From Enterobacter hormaechei ATCC 49162 (GTDB lineage Bacteria; Pseudomonadota; Gammaproteobacteria; Enterobacterales; Enterobacteriaceae), in NCBI RefSeq assembly GCF_001875655.1, contig NZ_MKEQ01000001.1, positions 620,001 to 684,000 of the forward strand: a DNA stretch of 64,000 nt, given 5' to 3'. The notes below the pieces were generated by a model, which was given only the letters and a program-made list of their open reading frames with translations, searched no databases and was not told the origin of the DNA. Positions 36,497-46,136 of the stretch are shown here, one piece after another. The position numbers were made by a program, and so were the translations under genes. Position 1 is the first letter of the stretch, and each line of letters begins with the position of its first letter.

Positions 36497-37603
36497 ATGG
36501 AAAAACGACATAACGCCACACCCGAACCGGCGACATGGCCTACCCGTAAGTCAATGGTTGTTCACGGACTGGCCGTGAACCTGCCGTGGCTCGCCTTCGT
36601 GAACACGAGCTTTGCCATTATGGTCCTGCTGCGCAATTCGCTGTTCGGCCAGATTGATACCCTGTTTCACATTACCCCGCATCTCCAGTTGATTGTTGAT
36701 GCCACCATGCTCGGTGTGATCATTCTGAACGGTGCGCTGGTGCTAATGGCCTGGCGCCATATGCGCGGGGTCAGTGCGGTACTGTTCCTCTGCGGTGTGC
36801 TCTGGTCGTTGTGTTGTTACTGGTTTATCTATGTCATACAGCTTCCCCATCCCTGGCCCATCTTCGTCACCCTGCTGATGGCTGGCATGACCGCGCTCTA
36901 TTTTCACCCGGTGGCACTGCTCTGCTTCACGGTTCCGCTGTGGATCACCATGCCTGTTGCCAGCATGCTGTTGAATCAGGAAATTAATTATCGCTTTGTC
37001 GGGACGTGGGTAGTCTTCACGTTCATTCTCGTTTGCGGACGCTATATCCTGTTGAGCTGGTTTGAAGAGGCGTGGCGTCGCAACCAGCAGAATCAGCGTT
37101 TGATTTCGCGGCTGGATGCGCTGGCCCATCAGGATCCGCTAACGAAAACGGCTAACCGTCGGGCGATGGAACTGGTGCTGGAAAATGCAGTGGAGCAAGG
37201 CAAACGCTTCGCGGTGCTGATGCTGGATGTCGATTATTTCAAATTGTATAACGACACCTATGGTCACCAGGCGGGAGATGCGTGTCTCGCGCGGGTGGCG
37301 GAGGTGCTGAACACCTCGGTGCGCACGCCAGAGGATGTGGTCTCCCGCTACGGTGGCGAGGAGTTTGTGGTGATCCTCTTTGACTGCGAAGCAAGCGTTG
37401 CTGAGAAAGTCGCTGCGCGGATCCAGGCAGGCCTGCGCACCGCAGCCATTCCGCACAGCGCGTCGAAGGTGAGTGAATGTGTAACGGTGAGTACAGGCAT
37501 CGCAGGCTATACCGCAGGACTGGCTGGCCCGGAAATCATTGCCCGCGCCGATGCGGCACTCTATCGGGCGAAGGAGGCCGGGCGGGATCGGTGGTCGCTG
37601 TAA
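36497..37603 (+). CDS. membrane-bound GGDEF diguanylate cyclase
   Basis: The ATG at 36497 gives 368 residues starting MEKRHNATPEP; an earlier in-frame start at 36458 is possible. About six transmembrane helices fill residues 25-200, followed by a GGDEF domain with the active motif GGEEF in SRYGGEEFVVIL and DVDYFKLYNDTYGHQAGD. It should make cyclic di-GMP from GTP. No EAL domain and no clear RxxD inhibitory site were seen. It lies between the tynA terminator and feaB, a position without a GGDEF gene in E. coli as I recall. The sensed signal is unknown. Confidence 0.88.
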   Translation: MEKRHNATPEPATWPTRKSMVVHGLAVNLPWLAFVNTSFAIMVLLRNSLFGQIDTLFHITPHLQLIVDATMLGVIILNGALVLMAWRHMRGVSAVLFLCGVLWSLCCYWFIYVIQLPHPWPIFVTLLMAGMTALYFHPVALLCFTVPLWITMPVASMLLNQEINYRFVGTWVVFTFILVCGRYILLSWFEEAWRRNQQNQRLISRLDALAHQDPLTKTANRRAMELVLENAVEQGKRFAVLMLDVDYFKLYNDTYGHQAGDACLARVAEVLNTSVRTPEDVVSRYGGEEFVVILFDCEASVAEKVAARIQAGLRTAAIPHSASKVSECVTVSTGIAGYTAGLAGPEIIARADAALYRAKEAGRDRWSL

Positions 37604-37608
37604 GTTAC

Positions 37609-37687
37609 GCCGGGTGGCGCTGCGCTTACCCGGCCTACAAAACCAACCTTTACCTCGATCCCGCAGGCCGGGTAAGGCGTTTTTTAA
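37609..37687. repeat. REP/BIME between convergent genes
   Basis: A forward REP, GCCGGGTGGCGC to CCCGGCCTAC (37609-37638), is followed by an inverted partial unit GCAGGCCGGGTAAGGCG (37673-37689) that reaches the feaB stop. It separates the convergent cyclase gene and feaB. Confidence 0.75.
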
Positions 37688-39183
37688 TACCGCACGCACA
37701 CCGACTTCGTTTCACACCAGCCATCCAGCCAGTCGGGGCCGAAATCGCGCCCGGTGCCGGACTGCTTCATGCCGCCGAACGGCAGGTTGGCGTCGATCAG
37801 CGTGTGGCTGTTCACCCACACGGTTCCGGCCTGTAGCCTGTCGGTGTACGCCAGCGCTTTGCTGATGTTCTGCGTCCAGACGCTGGCCGTTAAGCCATAC
37901 TCCGTATCGTTCGCTAGTTGAAGCGCCTCTTCCCCGTCGGCCACACGGACCAGGTTCACCACCGGCCCGAACACCTCTTCCCGCGTCAGGCGCAGATGAT
38001 TATCCGGGTTGACCACCAGCGTTGGCGAAACGTAATAGCCTTTGCCGTCTGGCCCCCGATTCCCGGCGATCAGCTGCGCATTGTGCGCCTTCGCCTCATC
38101 GAGGAACGCCTGTACCTTATCGCAGTGGGCGCGTGACACCAGCGGATTGATAAACGCCTCCGGCGACATGCCCGGCCCGACGCTGAGCGATTTCACGGCC
38201 TGTTCAAACCCGCTGACCAGCGTGTCGAACAGCGGCGCCTCAATATAAATGCGTGAACTGGCCGCGCAGACCTGCCCCTGATTCAGGAAGCTGCCGGTCA
38301 TCAGCCCTTCAATCACCCATGCCGGATCGGCATCTTTCAGCACGATGGCCGGATTTTTGCCGCCAAGCTCCAGCGTCACGCCCGTTAGGGTATCCGCCGC
38401 CGCGCGGGCAATCTGCTTGCCCGTCGCCGTCGAACCGGTAAAGCTCACTTTGGCAATGCGCGGATGAGAGGTCAGCGCCGCGCCACAGACGGCGCCACTG
38501 CCGGTCACGACATTGAACACGCCATCCGGGATCCCCGCCTCGCTCGCCAGTTCAGCCACCCGTAACAGGGTGAGCGGCGTGGTTTCGGAAGGTTTGATCA
38601 CGATGGAACAGCCTGCCGCCAGCGCGGGCATCACCTTCCACATGCCAATCATCAGCGGGAAGTTCCACGGCACAATCCCCGCCACGACCCCAACCGGCTC
38701 TTTACGCGTCCACGCCTGATAGCGCGCGCCCTGCGGCAGTGGAATCGAGAGATCGAGGGTTTTGCCAGCAATTTTGGTGGTCAGCCCCGCCGTGTAGCGC
38801 ATCCAGTTCAGGGTGCAGCCCACCTCGAAGGCGCGGGAAATGTTAATCGATTTCCCCTGCTCCAGGGTTTCGAGCTGTGCCAGCTCTTCGCCATGCTGTT
38901 CCACCAGATCCGCAAACCGCAGCAGGATGCGTTCCCGCTCTGCCGGCAGCCGCCCGGCCCAGCTTCGGGCGACAAAGGCGCGCCAGCCAGACATCACCGC
39001 ACGATCGACATCGTCGACGCTGGCATCGGCGGTGGAGGCAATGACCTCGCCGGTTGCCGGGTTGTAAACGTTCAGACGTTTTTCGCTATCGGATGCCGCC
39101 TGACGCCCTTCAATCCACAGGCCGTGCTGACGATCTAAAAACTGCTGCACGCCAGGCAGGACGGCGACGTGTGATTCGGACAT
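37684..39183 (-). CDS. feaB: phenylacetaldehyde dehydrogenase
   Basis: The 499-residue aldehyde dehydrogenase matches E. coli FeaB throughout. The catalytic Cys is in [11 protein letters not shown], the general-base Glu in LELGGKNP, and the NAD-binding FTGSTATGK is present. It oxidises phenylacetaldehyde from TynA to phenylacetate in the cytoplasm. Its promoter region carries two exact FeaR boxes, and feaR is divergent from it. Confidence 0.97.
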   Translation of the reverse strand: MSESHVAVLPGVQQFLDRQHGLWIEGRQAASDSEKRLNVYNPATGEVIASTADASVDDVDRAVMSGWRAFVARSWAGRLPAERERILLRFADLVEQHGEELAQLETLEQGKSINISRAFEVGCTLNWMRYTAGLTTKIAGKTLDLSIPLPQGARYQAWTRKEPVGVVAGIVPWNFPLMIGMWKVMPALAAGCSIVIKPSETTPLTLLRVAELASEAGIPDGVFNVVTGSGAVCGAALTSHPRIAKVSFTGSTATGKQIARAAADTLTGVTLELGGKNPAIVLKDADPAWVIEGLMTGSFLNQGQVCAASSRIYIEAPLFDTLVSGFEQAVKSLSVGPGMSPEAFINPLVSRAHCDKVQAFLDEAKAHNAQLIAGNRGPDGKGYYVSPTLVVNPDNHLRLTREEVFGPVVNLVRVADGEEALQLANDTEYGLTASVWTQNISKALAYTDRLQAGTVWVNSHTLIDANLPFGGMKQSGTGRDFGPDWLDGWCETKSVCVRY

Positions 39184-39248
39184 AGGGTACTCCTTCGTTA
39201 TGCTTCGCAGGGTGTGTATGCAGTCTAAGAGGGGTTTCGCATTCCTGC

Positions 39249-39285
39249 TTTTGTCTGTGTGACATTCGCTTTGTCAGCTGTGACA
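39249..39285 (-). promoter_or_regulatory. FeaR box pair upstream of feaB
   Basis: Read on the minus strand, TGTCA-N8-AAA occurs twice, at 39285-39270 and 39264-39249. The repeat period is 21 bases, the same as at tynA. Both copies fit the reported FeaR pattern exactly. The nearer box is about 65 bases upstream of the feaB start. Confidence 0.72.
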
Positions 39286-39424
39286 GGCTCCGCAAATCGT
39301 GATAATTCCCGCTTATATCGCTGTAATCCTTGAGTGTTCTTTCCTATAGTCAGCCTCGTAGCCCTGACAAAATGCAACATAAATGCAACAATGCGTAAAC
39401 GGTGACGGTGCAGCGAGAAAATCA

Positions 39425-40333
39425 ATGGCGTGTGCAAGCGAACAGGACAATTTTCAGCAGTGGCTGGCGCAAATTAACCAGGTTTGTGGGCGCTTTGCGG
39501 CACGTCCGTTAGAGGGGGCGTTTTTCGGTGAGCTGGAAACCAGCTATACCCAAAGTCTGAAGCTGAGCACGGTGACCGCCGCAGGCGTTAACCTGTTTCG
39601 CACCTCTCAGGAGATCAAAAACGGCAATGACGCCTGGTTCTACACCGTGTTTCAGCTGGAAGGCAGCGCCGGAATCGAACAGGACGACCGTCGTGCAATG
39701 CTGAAAGCCGGAGATATCACGCTGATTGACGCCTCCCGCCCGTGCTCCATTTACTGGCAGGAGCGTTCCCGCCAGATTTCGCTGCTGCTCCCGCGACAAC
39801 TCATTGAGCAACATGCGCGTTTTCAGGAAGTGCGCTGCGCGCTGCCCCTCTCCCGCACTCTGCCGACCGTGCAGCTAAGCTACCGGTTGTTACAGGAGAG
39901 CATGGGCAATGCCGATCTGAGCGCCAGTGAAAGCGAAGCGGCGCTGGAGGCGATGGTGTGTCTGTTGCGTCCGGCCTTCCAGCAGCATGACGAGGTGCTG
40001 CCGCGCAAGGAGCGTCAGTTCCGCCACGTGCTGTCCCTGATTGACGATCATATTCAGTCGGAGGCGTTAAGACCGGAGTGGATAGCCTCAGAGAGCGGGA
40101 TGTCCGTGCGCAGCTTATACCGCATGTTTGCCGGGAAAGGGCTGGTGGTGGCGCAGTATATTAAGAACCGTCGCCTCGATTTATGCGCTCAGGCGCTGCG
40201 TTCCATTGGCGATGACGAAAAGCTGGCGGGAATAGGCTACAGCTGGGGCTTTACCGACCATAGCCATTTTTCCACCGCCTTTAAGCAGCGTTTCGGGGTT
40301 TCGCCGGGCGAATACCGTAAGCGTTACCGGTAG
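39425..40333 (+). CDS. feaR: AraC-family activator of tynA and feaB
   Basis: The ATG at 39425 gives 302 residues (E. coli FeaR 301); earlier in-frame starts lack homology. An N-terminal sensing domain is followed by a C-terminal AraC double helix-turn-helix with GMSVRSLYRMFAGKGLVVAQYI and the GYSWGFTDHSHFSTAFKQRFG signature. In E. coli FeaR activates tynA and feaB in response to aromatic amines or aldehydes. It abuts the convergent ydbL with no spacer at all. Confidence 0.95.
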   Translation: MACASEQDNFQQWLAQINQVCGRFAARPLEGAFFGELETSYTQSLKLSTVTAAGVNLFRTSQEIKNGNDAWFYTVFQLEGSAGIEQDDRRAMLKAGDITLIDASRPCSIYWQERSRQISLLLPRQLIEQHARFQEVRCALPLSRTLPTVQLSYRLLQESMGNADLSASESEAALEAMVCLLRPAFQQHDEVLPRKERQFRHVLSLIDDHIQSEALRPEWIASESGMSVRSLYRMFAGKGLVVAQYIKNRRLDLCAQALRSIGDDEKLAGIGYSWGFTDHSHFSTAFKQRFGVSPGEYRKRYR

Positions 40334-40651
40334 TTACTTTTTCAGCCACTTGCCGTTAATCCCCTTCACGTACTCACCCGGCTGTGCGCGGGCCACCAGC
40401 TTTTGTCCCGCCATTTTCGCCACCTCGTCGACGGGCAAATTATTACTGTCAGCCAGTTGCTGATAACTTTCCGTGCGTGCGGCGTTGATACGGTTAACCA
40501 GCGCCAGGGTTTCAGCGTCGTGCTGAACGGGCGCAAGATAGCCGCTCAGGGTTTCCCCTACGCGCCCCTGGGCACGCGCATCATTGAGCGTAAGCGTGGC
40601 GGCGTGAACGTTCATCCCCAGCGCCAGTAACATCAGAGCTAATCGTTTCAT
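40334..40651 (-). CDS. ydbL: YdbL, periplasmic DUF1318 protein
   Basis: The 105-residue protein has a signal peptide ending NVHA and the DUF1318 region NDARAQGRVGETLSGYLAP. YdbL is reported to modulate the YdbH-YnbE complex. It is the third gene after ydbH and ynbE, in the E. coli order. Confidence 0.94.
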   Translation of the reverse strand: MKRLALMLLALGMNVHAATLTLNDARAQGRVGETLSGYLAPVQHDAETLALVNRINAARTESYQQLADSNNLPVDEVAKMAGQKLVARAQPGEYVKGINGKWLKK

Positions 40652-40658
40652 GGCATCC

Positions 40659-40850
40659 TCAGAACAGATCGCTGCGGGTTTTCAGCAGGGCTTCAACGTC
40701 TTTATCCACCTTGATGTGGATTTCATGCTCGATTTTCACGTTCATGTTGATGGTGATCGGCTCTTTGGGCGCCGCCACTTCAATGCGCGGCGTGCAGCCT
40801 GACAGCAGCGCGACGACGGCCACGGTGAGTACACCAGCCCTCTTTTTCAT
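40659..40850 (-). CDS. ynbE: YnbE, small outer-membrane lipoprotein
   Basis: The 63-residue protein has a lipobox (LLSGC) and then PRIEVAAPKEPITINMNVKIEHEI, nearly the E. coli YnbE sequence. It is reported to form multimers that join the C-terminus of YdbH to the outer membrane. Its start overlaps the ydbH stop by four bases. Confidence 0.95.
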   Translation of the reverse strand: MKKRAGVLTVAVVALLSGCTPRIEVAAPKEPITINMNVKIEHEIHIKVDKDVEALLKTRSDLF

Positions 40851-43486
40851 TGTTGTTCCTCACTTTCCTTGCCTGTCGAACTGCGGAGAAGGGGTATCGC
40901 CGCATGTTGCTCAAACCATGTTTGCAGATTGTCCCCGAAGCGCAGGCTGCGCCAGAGGGTAAAAATGTTCTCTTCATGGGTGTAATTCAGGTTCACGAAG
41001 CTGCTTTTACCCTCGACGCGGCTGGTGCCTTTGATGGTCGCCTGCATGGTTAACACACCCAGATTATCCACATTGAGTTTTGTCCACGACTGCGAAATTT
41101 CCATATAGCGGAGCCAGTTGATCGCCGCCCCGGCAACTACGTTGTCTTTCACAATGGCATCTGCCGTGTCCTGGTCGATACGCAGCGTCATCGGCCCCGG
41201 GTTAGTCAGCCAGCCATCTTTAATGATCCATTTTTCATTGTCCAGCCAGAACGGCAGCGCGCCGCTCACCGGGCCGGACATGGCAAACTGCTTCGGATTT
41301 ACCGCGCTTATCAGTTCGCTGGAGGAAATATTATCCACGCGCAGTAAAGCCGGATCGTGCTGCGGCATTCGCAACTGCTGCATGGTGATTTTCCCGCCGA
41401 GCGCTTCCACCTTCACGTTGGTGAGCAGGAGCGGGTTCGCTTCCGTCCAGGGGTAATCGCCCTGGAGATCCGCGGTGATATTTCGGGCCGTGACCAGGTT
41501 TTTCACCTCGTCGATTCGTAACGTTACCGGCCCGCGCGTGCCCAGCGACCAGGTGCCCTGACTTAAGCGGAACGGCAGAACGAAGTCAACGCCATTAATC
41601 TCGTTATCCGGCATCCACGCGCTGCCCGCGTTGAGCACCCCGTGCCCCCCGGCCTCAAAGCCCTGATCGGGCGCCGCCGAGAAAGCGACCTGCGCGTACA
41701 TTTCGCCGCCGCGCAGGGTCATTTTCCAGTCTGGAGGGATCAGCGGCTGGAACACCGTCAGAGACTGTTTTGGCCACCAGGCCTGACCGCGAAGACGTTC
41801 GCCGTCCCAGCGCCCGTTGACCTGGACCGGCCCGATGTCGTCTGCATGAAGTTTCCCTTTAAACTGGAACACCGTCGGGTCTGTCCCGTCCACGCTGAAG
41901 GTCAAAACGGACGGCGGCAGCACGCTTCCACCCGAGAAGCTTGTTTGCCCGGCATTGAGCGCGAGCGCGCCGCTAAAGGTGGGGTTTTCCGGGTCCCGCG
42001 ACCAGCGCACCGGGTGATCCAGCACCAGACGTGGTTTGCTGACCAGCATCGTGCCGTACTGCAATTTGTCGAACCCCGTGGAGAGATCGGTCAGTTCGAT
42101 AACGTTGTCGCGCCACTCTCCGGTTCCCCGGACATCCCAGCGCGCGTTCATCGGCGTGAAGTTCCCTTTGCCCCAGTAACGCCACTGCCACAAACCGTTA
42201 TCCGGTAAAAAGTCGTTAGCCTGGCCGTCCAGATGCAGCTCAAAATCGCCCATCTCGTTCTCGTGCGCCCGCAGAATGGCTTGCAGGCGGCCATCCACGC
42301 CCTTCTGCGTGAGCTTCACGCCCGCCAGCGGCCAGCGGATCTCATCGATATCCAGCGAATCAATGATGCGTCCGCGCGAGCGCAATAATGCGCCGGGTTC
42401 AAAGGTAAGCTGCGGTTCGTAAAGGCTACCGGTCAGTTGAGCCGGGAGTCTGGCATAGAGGATCAGATCGTTTTGCTTGGCTTCACCGCTCAGGTGCAGC
42501 GGCATAGCGCTGTTTTCCATACTGAGCGAGCCGGGACCGATATTCAGCACCGCGTTGCCCTTACCCGCATCCCCCTGGGTCAGCACGTTGAGCCGCCCCG
42601 TGAAGGTGGCTTTCTCCAGCCCCTGCTGCCAGTTATCCACTTTCAGGCCGACGCGACCGCTCATTGGCATACCGGAGGCTGACCAGTTCCAGCGTCCGTC
42701 GCTGATGGTCAACTGCTGAGCGGTGATCTGCCACGGTAAATCGAGCAGCGGCTCGGGGTTGTCCCGCGCCATGACCACCAGCTGGCCCTGATTGTCCTCC
42801 CAGTCCAGATCGGCATCGACCAGCGAGGATAACTGTGGCACGTTAAAGGTTGCGACTGTGTGCCCCTTCACCGGTACGCCGTCCGGCACCAGCGGCAGGG
42901 TAAATTCACCGACCAGCTTCACGGGCTGCGGCTGGTCCGGCAGGTGCACATCGAACTGGCTGATGGAGAGCGTCTGGCCGCGCAACTGCCCTTTGACGCT
43001 CACCTGTTCCCCTTTATAGGTGATGTCCTGGCGGGCGGGCGTGAGCGAGGCATGCAGCTCACCCTCCCACTGCTGCCAGGGAGAAAGGGTAAAGCGGTGG
43101 ATGGTCAGCCAGGTATTGGGCAGGATGGCCTGCCACTGTGCCAGCGTTTTCGGCGCCACCGTAGAGGGCGCTGATTGCGGCAGTTTGCTCAGGCAGACAG
43201 AGTTAAGTTCAAGTGCGCCAATATCCAGATCCCAGCGGCTGGGGTGTGACAGGGTCACGTTTTCCATGCGGGCAATCTCGCACTCTTCGACCAGATAGCG
43301 GAGATCGGGGATGATCAGGGCGTGGCGCGTGAGCCGTGGGCTTTTTTCAAACGCGATACGCGTTCCTACGGGAAGCCAGATCCCGGCGAGCGTGGGTACC
43401 CACTGGGCGAGCGTCATCAGCAGCGTCAGCGGCACAAGAAATAGCAGCAGTAAGAGCGCGATTGCGGCTTTGTATTTACCCTTCAT
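40847..43486 (-). CDS. ydbH: YdbH, AsmA-like envelope-spanning lipid transport protein
   Basis: The 879-residue length equals E. coli YdbH. One N-terminal transmembrane helix (about 8-30) is followed by a long beta-rich periplasmic region typical of the AsmA-like group. With TamB and YhdP it carries phospholipid between the membranes and is redundant with them. It forms an operon with ynbE and ydbL and is divergent from ldhA. Confidence 0.95.
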   Translation of the reverse strand: MKGKYKAAIALLLLLFLVPLTLLMTLAQWVPTLAGIWLPVGTRIAFEKSPRLTRHALIIPDLRYLVEECEIARMENVTLSHPSRWDLDIGALELNSVCLSKLPQSAPSTVAPKTLAQWQAILPNTWLTIHRFTLSPWQQWEGELHASLTPARQDITYKGEQVSVKGQLRGQTLSISQFDVHLPDQPQPVKLVGEFTLPLVPDGVPVKGHTVATFNVPQLSSLVDADLDWEDNQGQLVVMARDNPEPLLDLPWQITAQQLTISDGRWNWSASGMPMSGRVGLKVDNWQQGLEKATFTGRLNVLTQGDAGKGNAVLNIGPGSLSMENSAMPLHLSGEAKQNDLILYARLPAQLTGSLYEPQLTFEPGALLRSRGRIIDSLDIDEIRWPLAGVKLTQKGVDGRLQAILRAHENEMGDFELHLDGQANDFLPDNGLWQWRYWGKGNFTPMNARWDVRGTGEWRDNVIELTDLSTGFDKLQYGTMLVSKPRLVLDHPVRWSRDPENPTFSGALALNAGQTSFSGGSVLPPSVLTFSVDGTDPTVFQFKGKLHADDIGPVQVNGRWDGERLRGQAWWPKQSLTVFQPLIPPDWKMTLRGGEMYAQVAFSAAPDQGFEAGGHGVLNAGSAWMPDNEINGVDFVLPFRLSQGTWSLGTRGPVTLRIDEVKNLVTARNITADLQGDYPWTEANPLLLTNVKVEALGGKITMQQLRMPQHDPALLRVDNISSSELISAVNPKQFAMSGPVSGALPFWLDNEKWIIKDGWLTNPGPMTLRIDQDTADAIVKDNVVAGAAINWLRYMEISQSWTKLNVDNLGVLTMQATIKGTSRVEGKSSFVNLNYTHEENIFTLWRSLRFGDNLQTWFEQHAAIPLLRSSTGKESEEQQ

Positions 43487-43696
43487 GGGCAGTTAATATC
43501 CTGATTTTGCGAAAAAAATAAGCCGTTCCTGCCGCTCATTGTCGCATGTTTAGCCAGTCAGTTGAAGGTAATGCCATTTTTAAGAGTAGATGCTCTACAA
43601 TAATTCATAGAACTTATTGATTTCAATGAATTTTGAAAAATTGTAAGATAATTTTAAACATGCTAACGTGGTTCCAAAAACACTGGAGAAAGTCTT

Positions 43697-44686
43697 ATGA
43701 AACTCGCGGTATATAGCACAAAGCAGTACGACAAAAAGTATCTGCAACATGTTAACGAGACGTACGGTTTCGATCTTGAATTTTTCGACTTTCTGCTGAC
43801 TGAAAAGACGGCGAAGACTGCCCACGGCTGCGAAGGTGTCTGTATTTTCGTTAACGACGACGGCAGCCGACCGGTGCTGGAAGAGTTGAAAAAGCAGGGC
43901 GTGAAATACATTGCCCTGCGCTGCGCGGGTTTTAACAACGTCGATCTTGATGCCGCCAAAGAGTTGGGTCTGAAGGTCGTTCGCGTCCCGGCCTATTCTC
44001 CGGAAGCCGTGGCAGAACATGCCATCGGGATGATGATGTCGCTCAACCGTCGTATTCACCGTGCCTATCAGCGTACCCGTGATGCCAACTTCTCTCTGGA
44101 GGGGCTGACGGGGTTTACCATGTACGGTAAAACCGCAGGCGTCATTGGCACCGGCAAAATCGGCGTGGCCGCCCTTCGCATTCTTAAAGGATTTGGCATG
44201 CGCCTGCTGGCGTTTGATCCGTATCCCAGCGCCGCTGCGCTGGAGCTGGGCGTGGAGTATGTCGATCTGAAGACGCTCTTTTCTCAGTCGGACGTTATCT
44301 CCCTGCACTGTCCGCTGACCCCGGAAAACTATCACCTGCTTAACCAGTCGGCGTTCGACCAGATGAAAGACGGCGTGATGATCATCAATACCAGCCGCGG
44401 CGGGCTGATCGACTCTCAGGCCGCTATCGAAGCGTTAAAAACGCAAAAAATCGGCGCATTAGGTATGGATGTCTATGAGAACGAACGCGATCTGTTCTTC
44501 GAAGATAAATCTAACGACGTGATCCAGGACGATGTGTTCCGTCGCCTGTCGGCCTGCCACAACGTGTTGTTCACCGGCCACCAGGCGTTTCTGACCGCCG
44601 AAGCGCTGATCAGTATTTCAGAAACCACGCTGGGGAATTTGCGTCAACTCGAAAAGGGCGAAGCGTGCCCTAACGCCATAGTGTAA
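43697..44686 (+). CDS. ldhA: fermentative D-lactate dehydrogenase
   Basis: The 329-residue protein matches E. coli LdhA. It has the 2-hydroxyacid dehydrogenase NAD motif GTGKIG near 151-156, NTSRGGLID, and a catalytic His in FTGHQAF. It reduces pyruvate to D-lactate with NADH. GGAGAAAG precedes the ATG. In E. coli hslJ follows; here a REP and a fimbrial island follow instead. Confidence 0.97.
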   Translation: MKLAVYSTKQYDKKYLQHVNETYGFDLEFFDFLLTEKTAKTAHGCEGVCIFVNDDGSRPVLEELKKQGVKYIALRCAGFNNVDLDAAKELGLKVVRVPAYSPEAVAEHAIGMMMSLNRRIHRAYQRTRDANFSLEGLTGFTMYGKTAGVIGTGKIGVAALRILKGFGMRLLAFDPYPSAAALELGVEYVDLKTLFSQSDVISLHCPLTPENYHLLNQSAFDQMKDGVMIINTSRGGLIDSQAAIEALKTQKIGALGMDVYENERDLFFEDKSNDVIQDDVFRRLSACHNVLFTGHQAFLTAEALISISETTLGNLRQLEKGEACPNAIV

Positions 44687-44695
44687 ACCTGGTAA

Positions 44696-44724
44696 GCCGG
44701 GTGAGGGCTTACGCCCTGCCCGGC
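44696..44724. repeat. REP-like palindrome after ldhA
   Basis: GCCGGG and CCCGGC enclose an inner hairpin, AGGGC with GCCCT around TTAC. It lies ten bases after the ldhA stop, at the junction with the fimbrial island. Confidence 0.7.
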
Positions 44725-44810
44725 CCGGGCGTTAACTGAACGCCCCTCTGCCTTTTCCGCCGCTGGTGTCCCCCCCATCCTTAAGAAGCATGACATTTTC
44801 GCGGCCATCA

Positions 44811-46064
44811 TTAGTAAATTAACGGATCAAAAATGACGGTTACTGCCCCACGATAAACATCAGGCCGCGTATTCAACATCGTATCAACATCTTTTTGTTC
44901 AATAAGGAAATCAATACTGCCCGCCTTCTCCTGACCAAATACATTAGTCAGAAATAAATTCTTTGTGAGATCCTTGCCAATGGCGAGACGGCGTCTTACC
45001 ACTCCAGTTCCTGTTTTATCATCAACAATATTATCCGGTAACGTCAGTAAAGCCTGCACGGGTACCCATTGAGAAGGTAATTTATCACTCTTCAGGGCGC
45101 AGTCTGAACCGAGGTTTTGTTCACACTGAAGATATACCGTGAATGAACCTGAACTGGACAGGTTAAATTTGCTTTGGCCCGTCAGGTTGGGTGTAATACG
45201 ATTTACCATCCACCGCTCCCAGCGCGCATCACCCTGCCCGGCAGTGCAAACTTTACCGGGCTCACACGGTATAAGGGAAACGTTTTGATTTTCAGCTGTT
45301 GTACTCAGCTTTAGTTCATGGTTTACCGAAAGTGTGAAATTTAACACGAGCGTAGTATCTGATGGCTCGTAATTATCACCAAAATCAATTTCGCCACCTG
45401 GGCCAACATTGAGCACCAGTTCACCCTTAAAAATCCCTGAACTCATCAATAATGGATTAGGCGTAGCCAACTCATATCCCATACTGATATTATTAATGAG
45501 ATGGGGCTCTCCTGTTAAATCCTTTTTCGCAGTTTTATAACACTCAACATCCCTGTTCGGTACTTTCCACATAAACCCATAAGCTCCTGTGTGCACTATA
45601 CCAATACCTGAATATTGGCATGGAGACGGGGCATAAACAAACGAACTTCCATTCCAGGTTTGTTGATGCTCTGAAAGAGTCCATGATCGTAAGGTATTGT
45701 ATCTGGCGGAAAATGCACTCATTCTGAACTTAAGCGTACGAACTTCCCCTGTTTCATCATGTCTGACGACAACATCTCGCCATGCCCCTGGCAAGCCGAA
45801 GTATATTCCCATTCGTGGTTCTGAATTTGCGGTCAGCCCTGACGTAGCCAGAGACGCCGTAATTCCTCCCATATTGATACTGAATGTCTTATTATCTGCA
45901 CATTGCGCAGGATAACTTACACAGTAGCCGGACTGCGGTGTAGTATTAACAAATTTGTCATTCGATGGGTCTGACATTGATGGCGAAAACGAAGCCGTAA
46001 TGTTTATGGTGGCAGCCTGCAATGGTAACGCAAATAAATAAAACGCAAAGAGTAGTTTTTTCAT
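44811..46064 (-). CDS. CS1/alpha-type fimbrial tip adhesin (CfaE/CooD-like)
   Basis: The 417-residue protein (start at 46064; 46073 is an in-frame alternative) has a signal peptide ending LPLQA. The mature chain begins ATINITASFSPSMSD, a donor-strand-like start. Paired cysteines occur at CVSYPAQC, CQYSG with VECYK, and CEPGKVC. A C-terminal pilin-like domain ends in VTVIFDPLIY. Its place as the last gene after the usher matches CfaE and CooD, the minor tip adhesin and assembly initiator. The receptor is unknown. Confidence 0.8.
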   Translation of the reverse strand: MKKLLFAFYLFALPLQAATINITASFSPSMSDPSNDKFVNTTPQSGYCVSYPAQCADNKTFSINMGGITASLATSGLTANSEPRMGIYFGLPGAWRDVVVRHDETGEVRTLKFRMSAFSARYNTLRSWTLSEHQQTWNGSSFVYAPSPCQYSGIGIVHTGAYGFMWKVPNRDVECYKTAKKDLTGEPHLINNISMGYELATPNPLLMSSGIFKGELVLNVGPGGEIDFGDNYEPSDTTLVLNFTLSVNHELKLSTTAENQNVSLIPCEPGKVCTAGQGDARWERWMVNRITPNLTGQSKFNLSSSGSFTVYLQCEQNLGSDCALKSDKLPSQWVPVQALLTLPDNIVDDKTGTGVVRRRLAIGKDLTKNLFLTNVFGQEKAGSIDFLIEQKDVDTMLNTRPDVYRGAVTVIFDPLIY

Positions 46065-46136
46065 AATAAACACTTTTGGGATGGAATGATAAACTCGCTT
46101 CGGAAGAAAGCGCTTACGGACAGGGTTTCTGGTTCA

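Noticed and set aside
43595..44335. 246-codon minus-strand frame opposite ldhA
   Set aside because: Shadow of ldhA, with no supporting motif or start signal.
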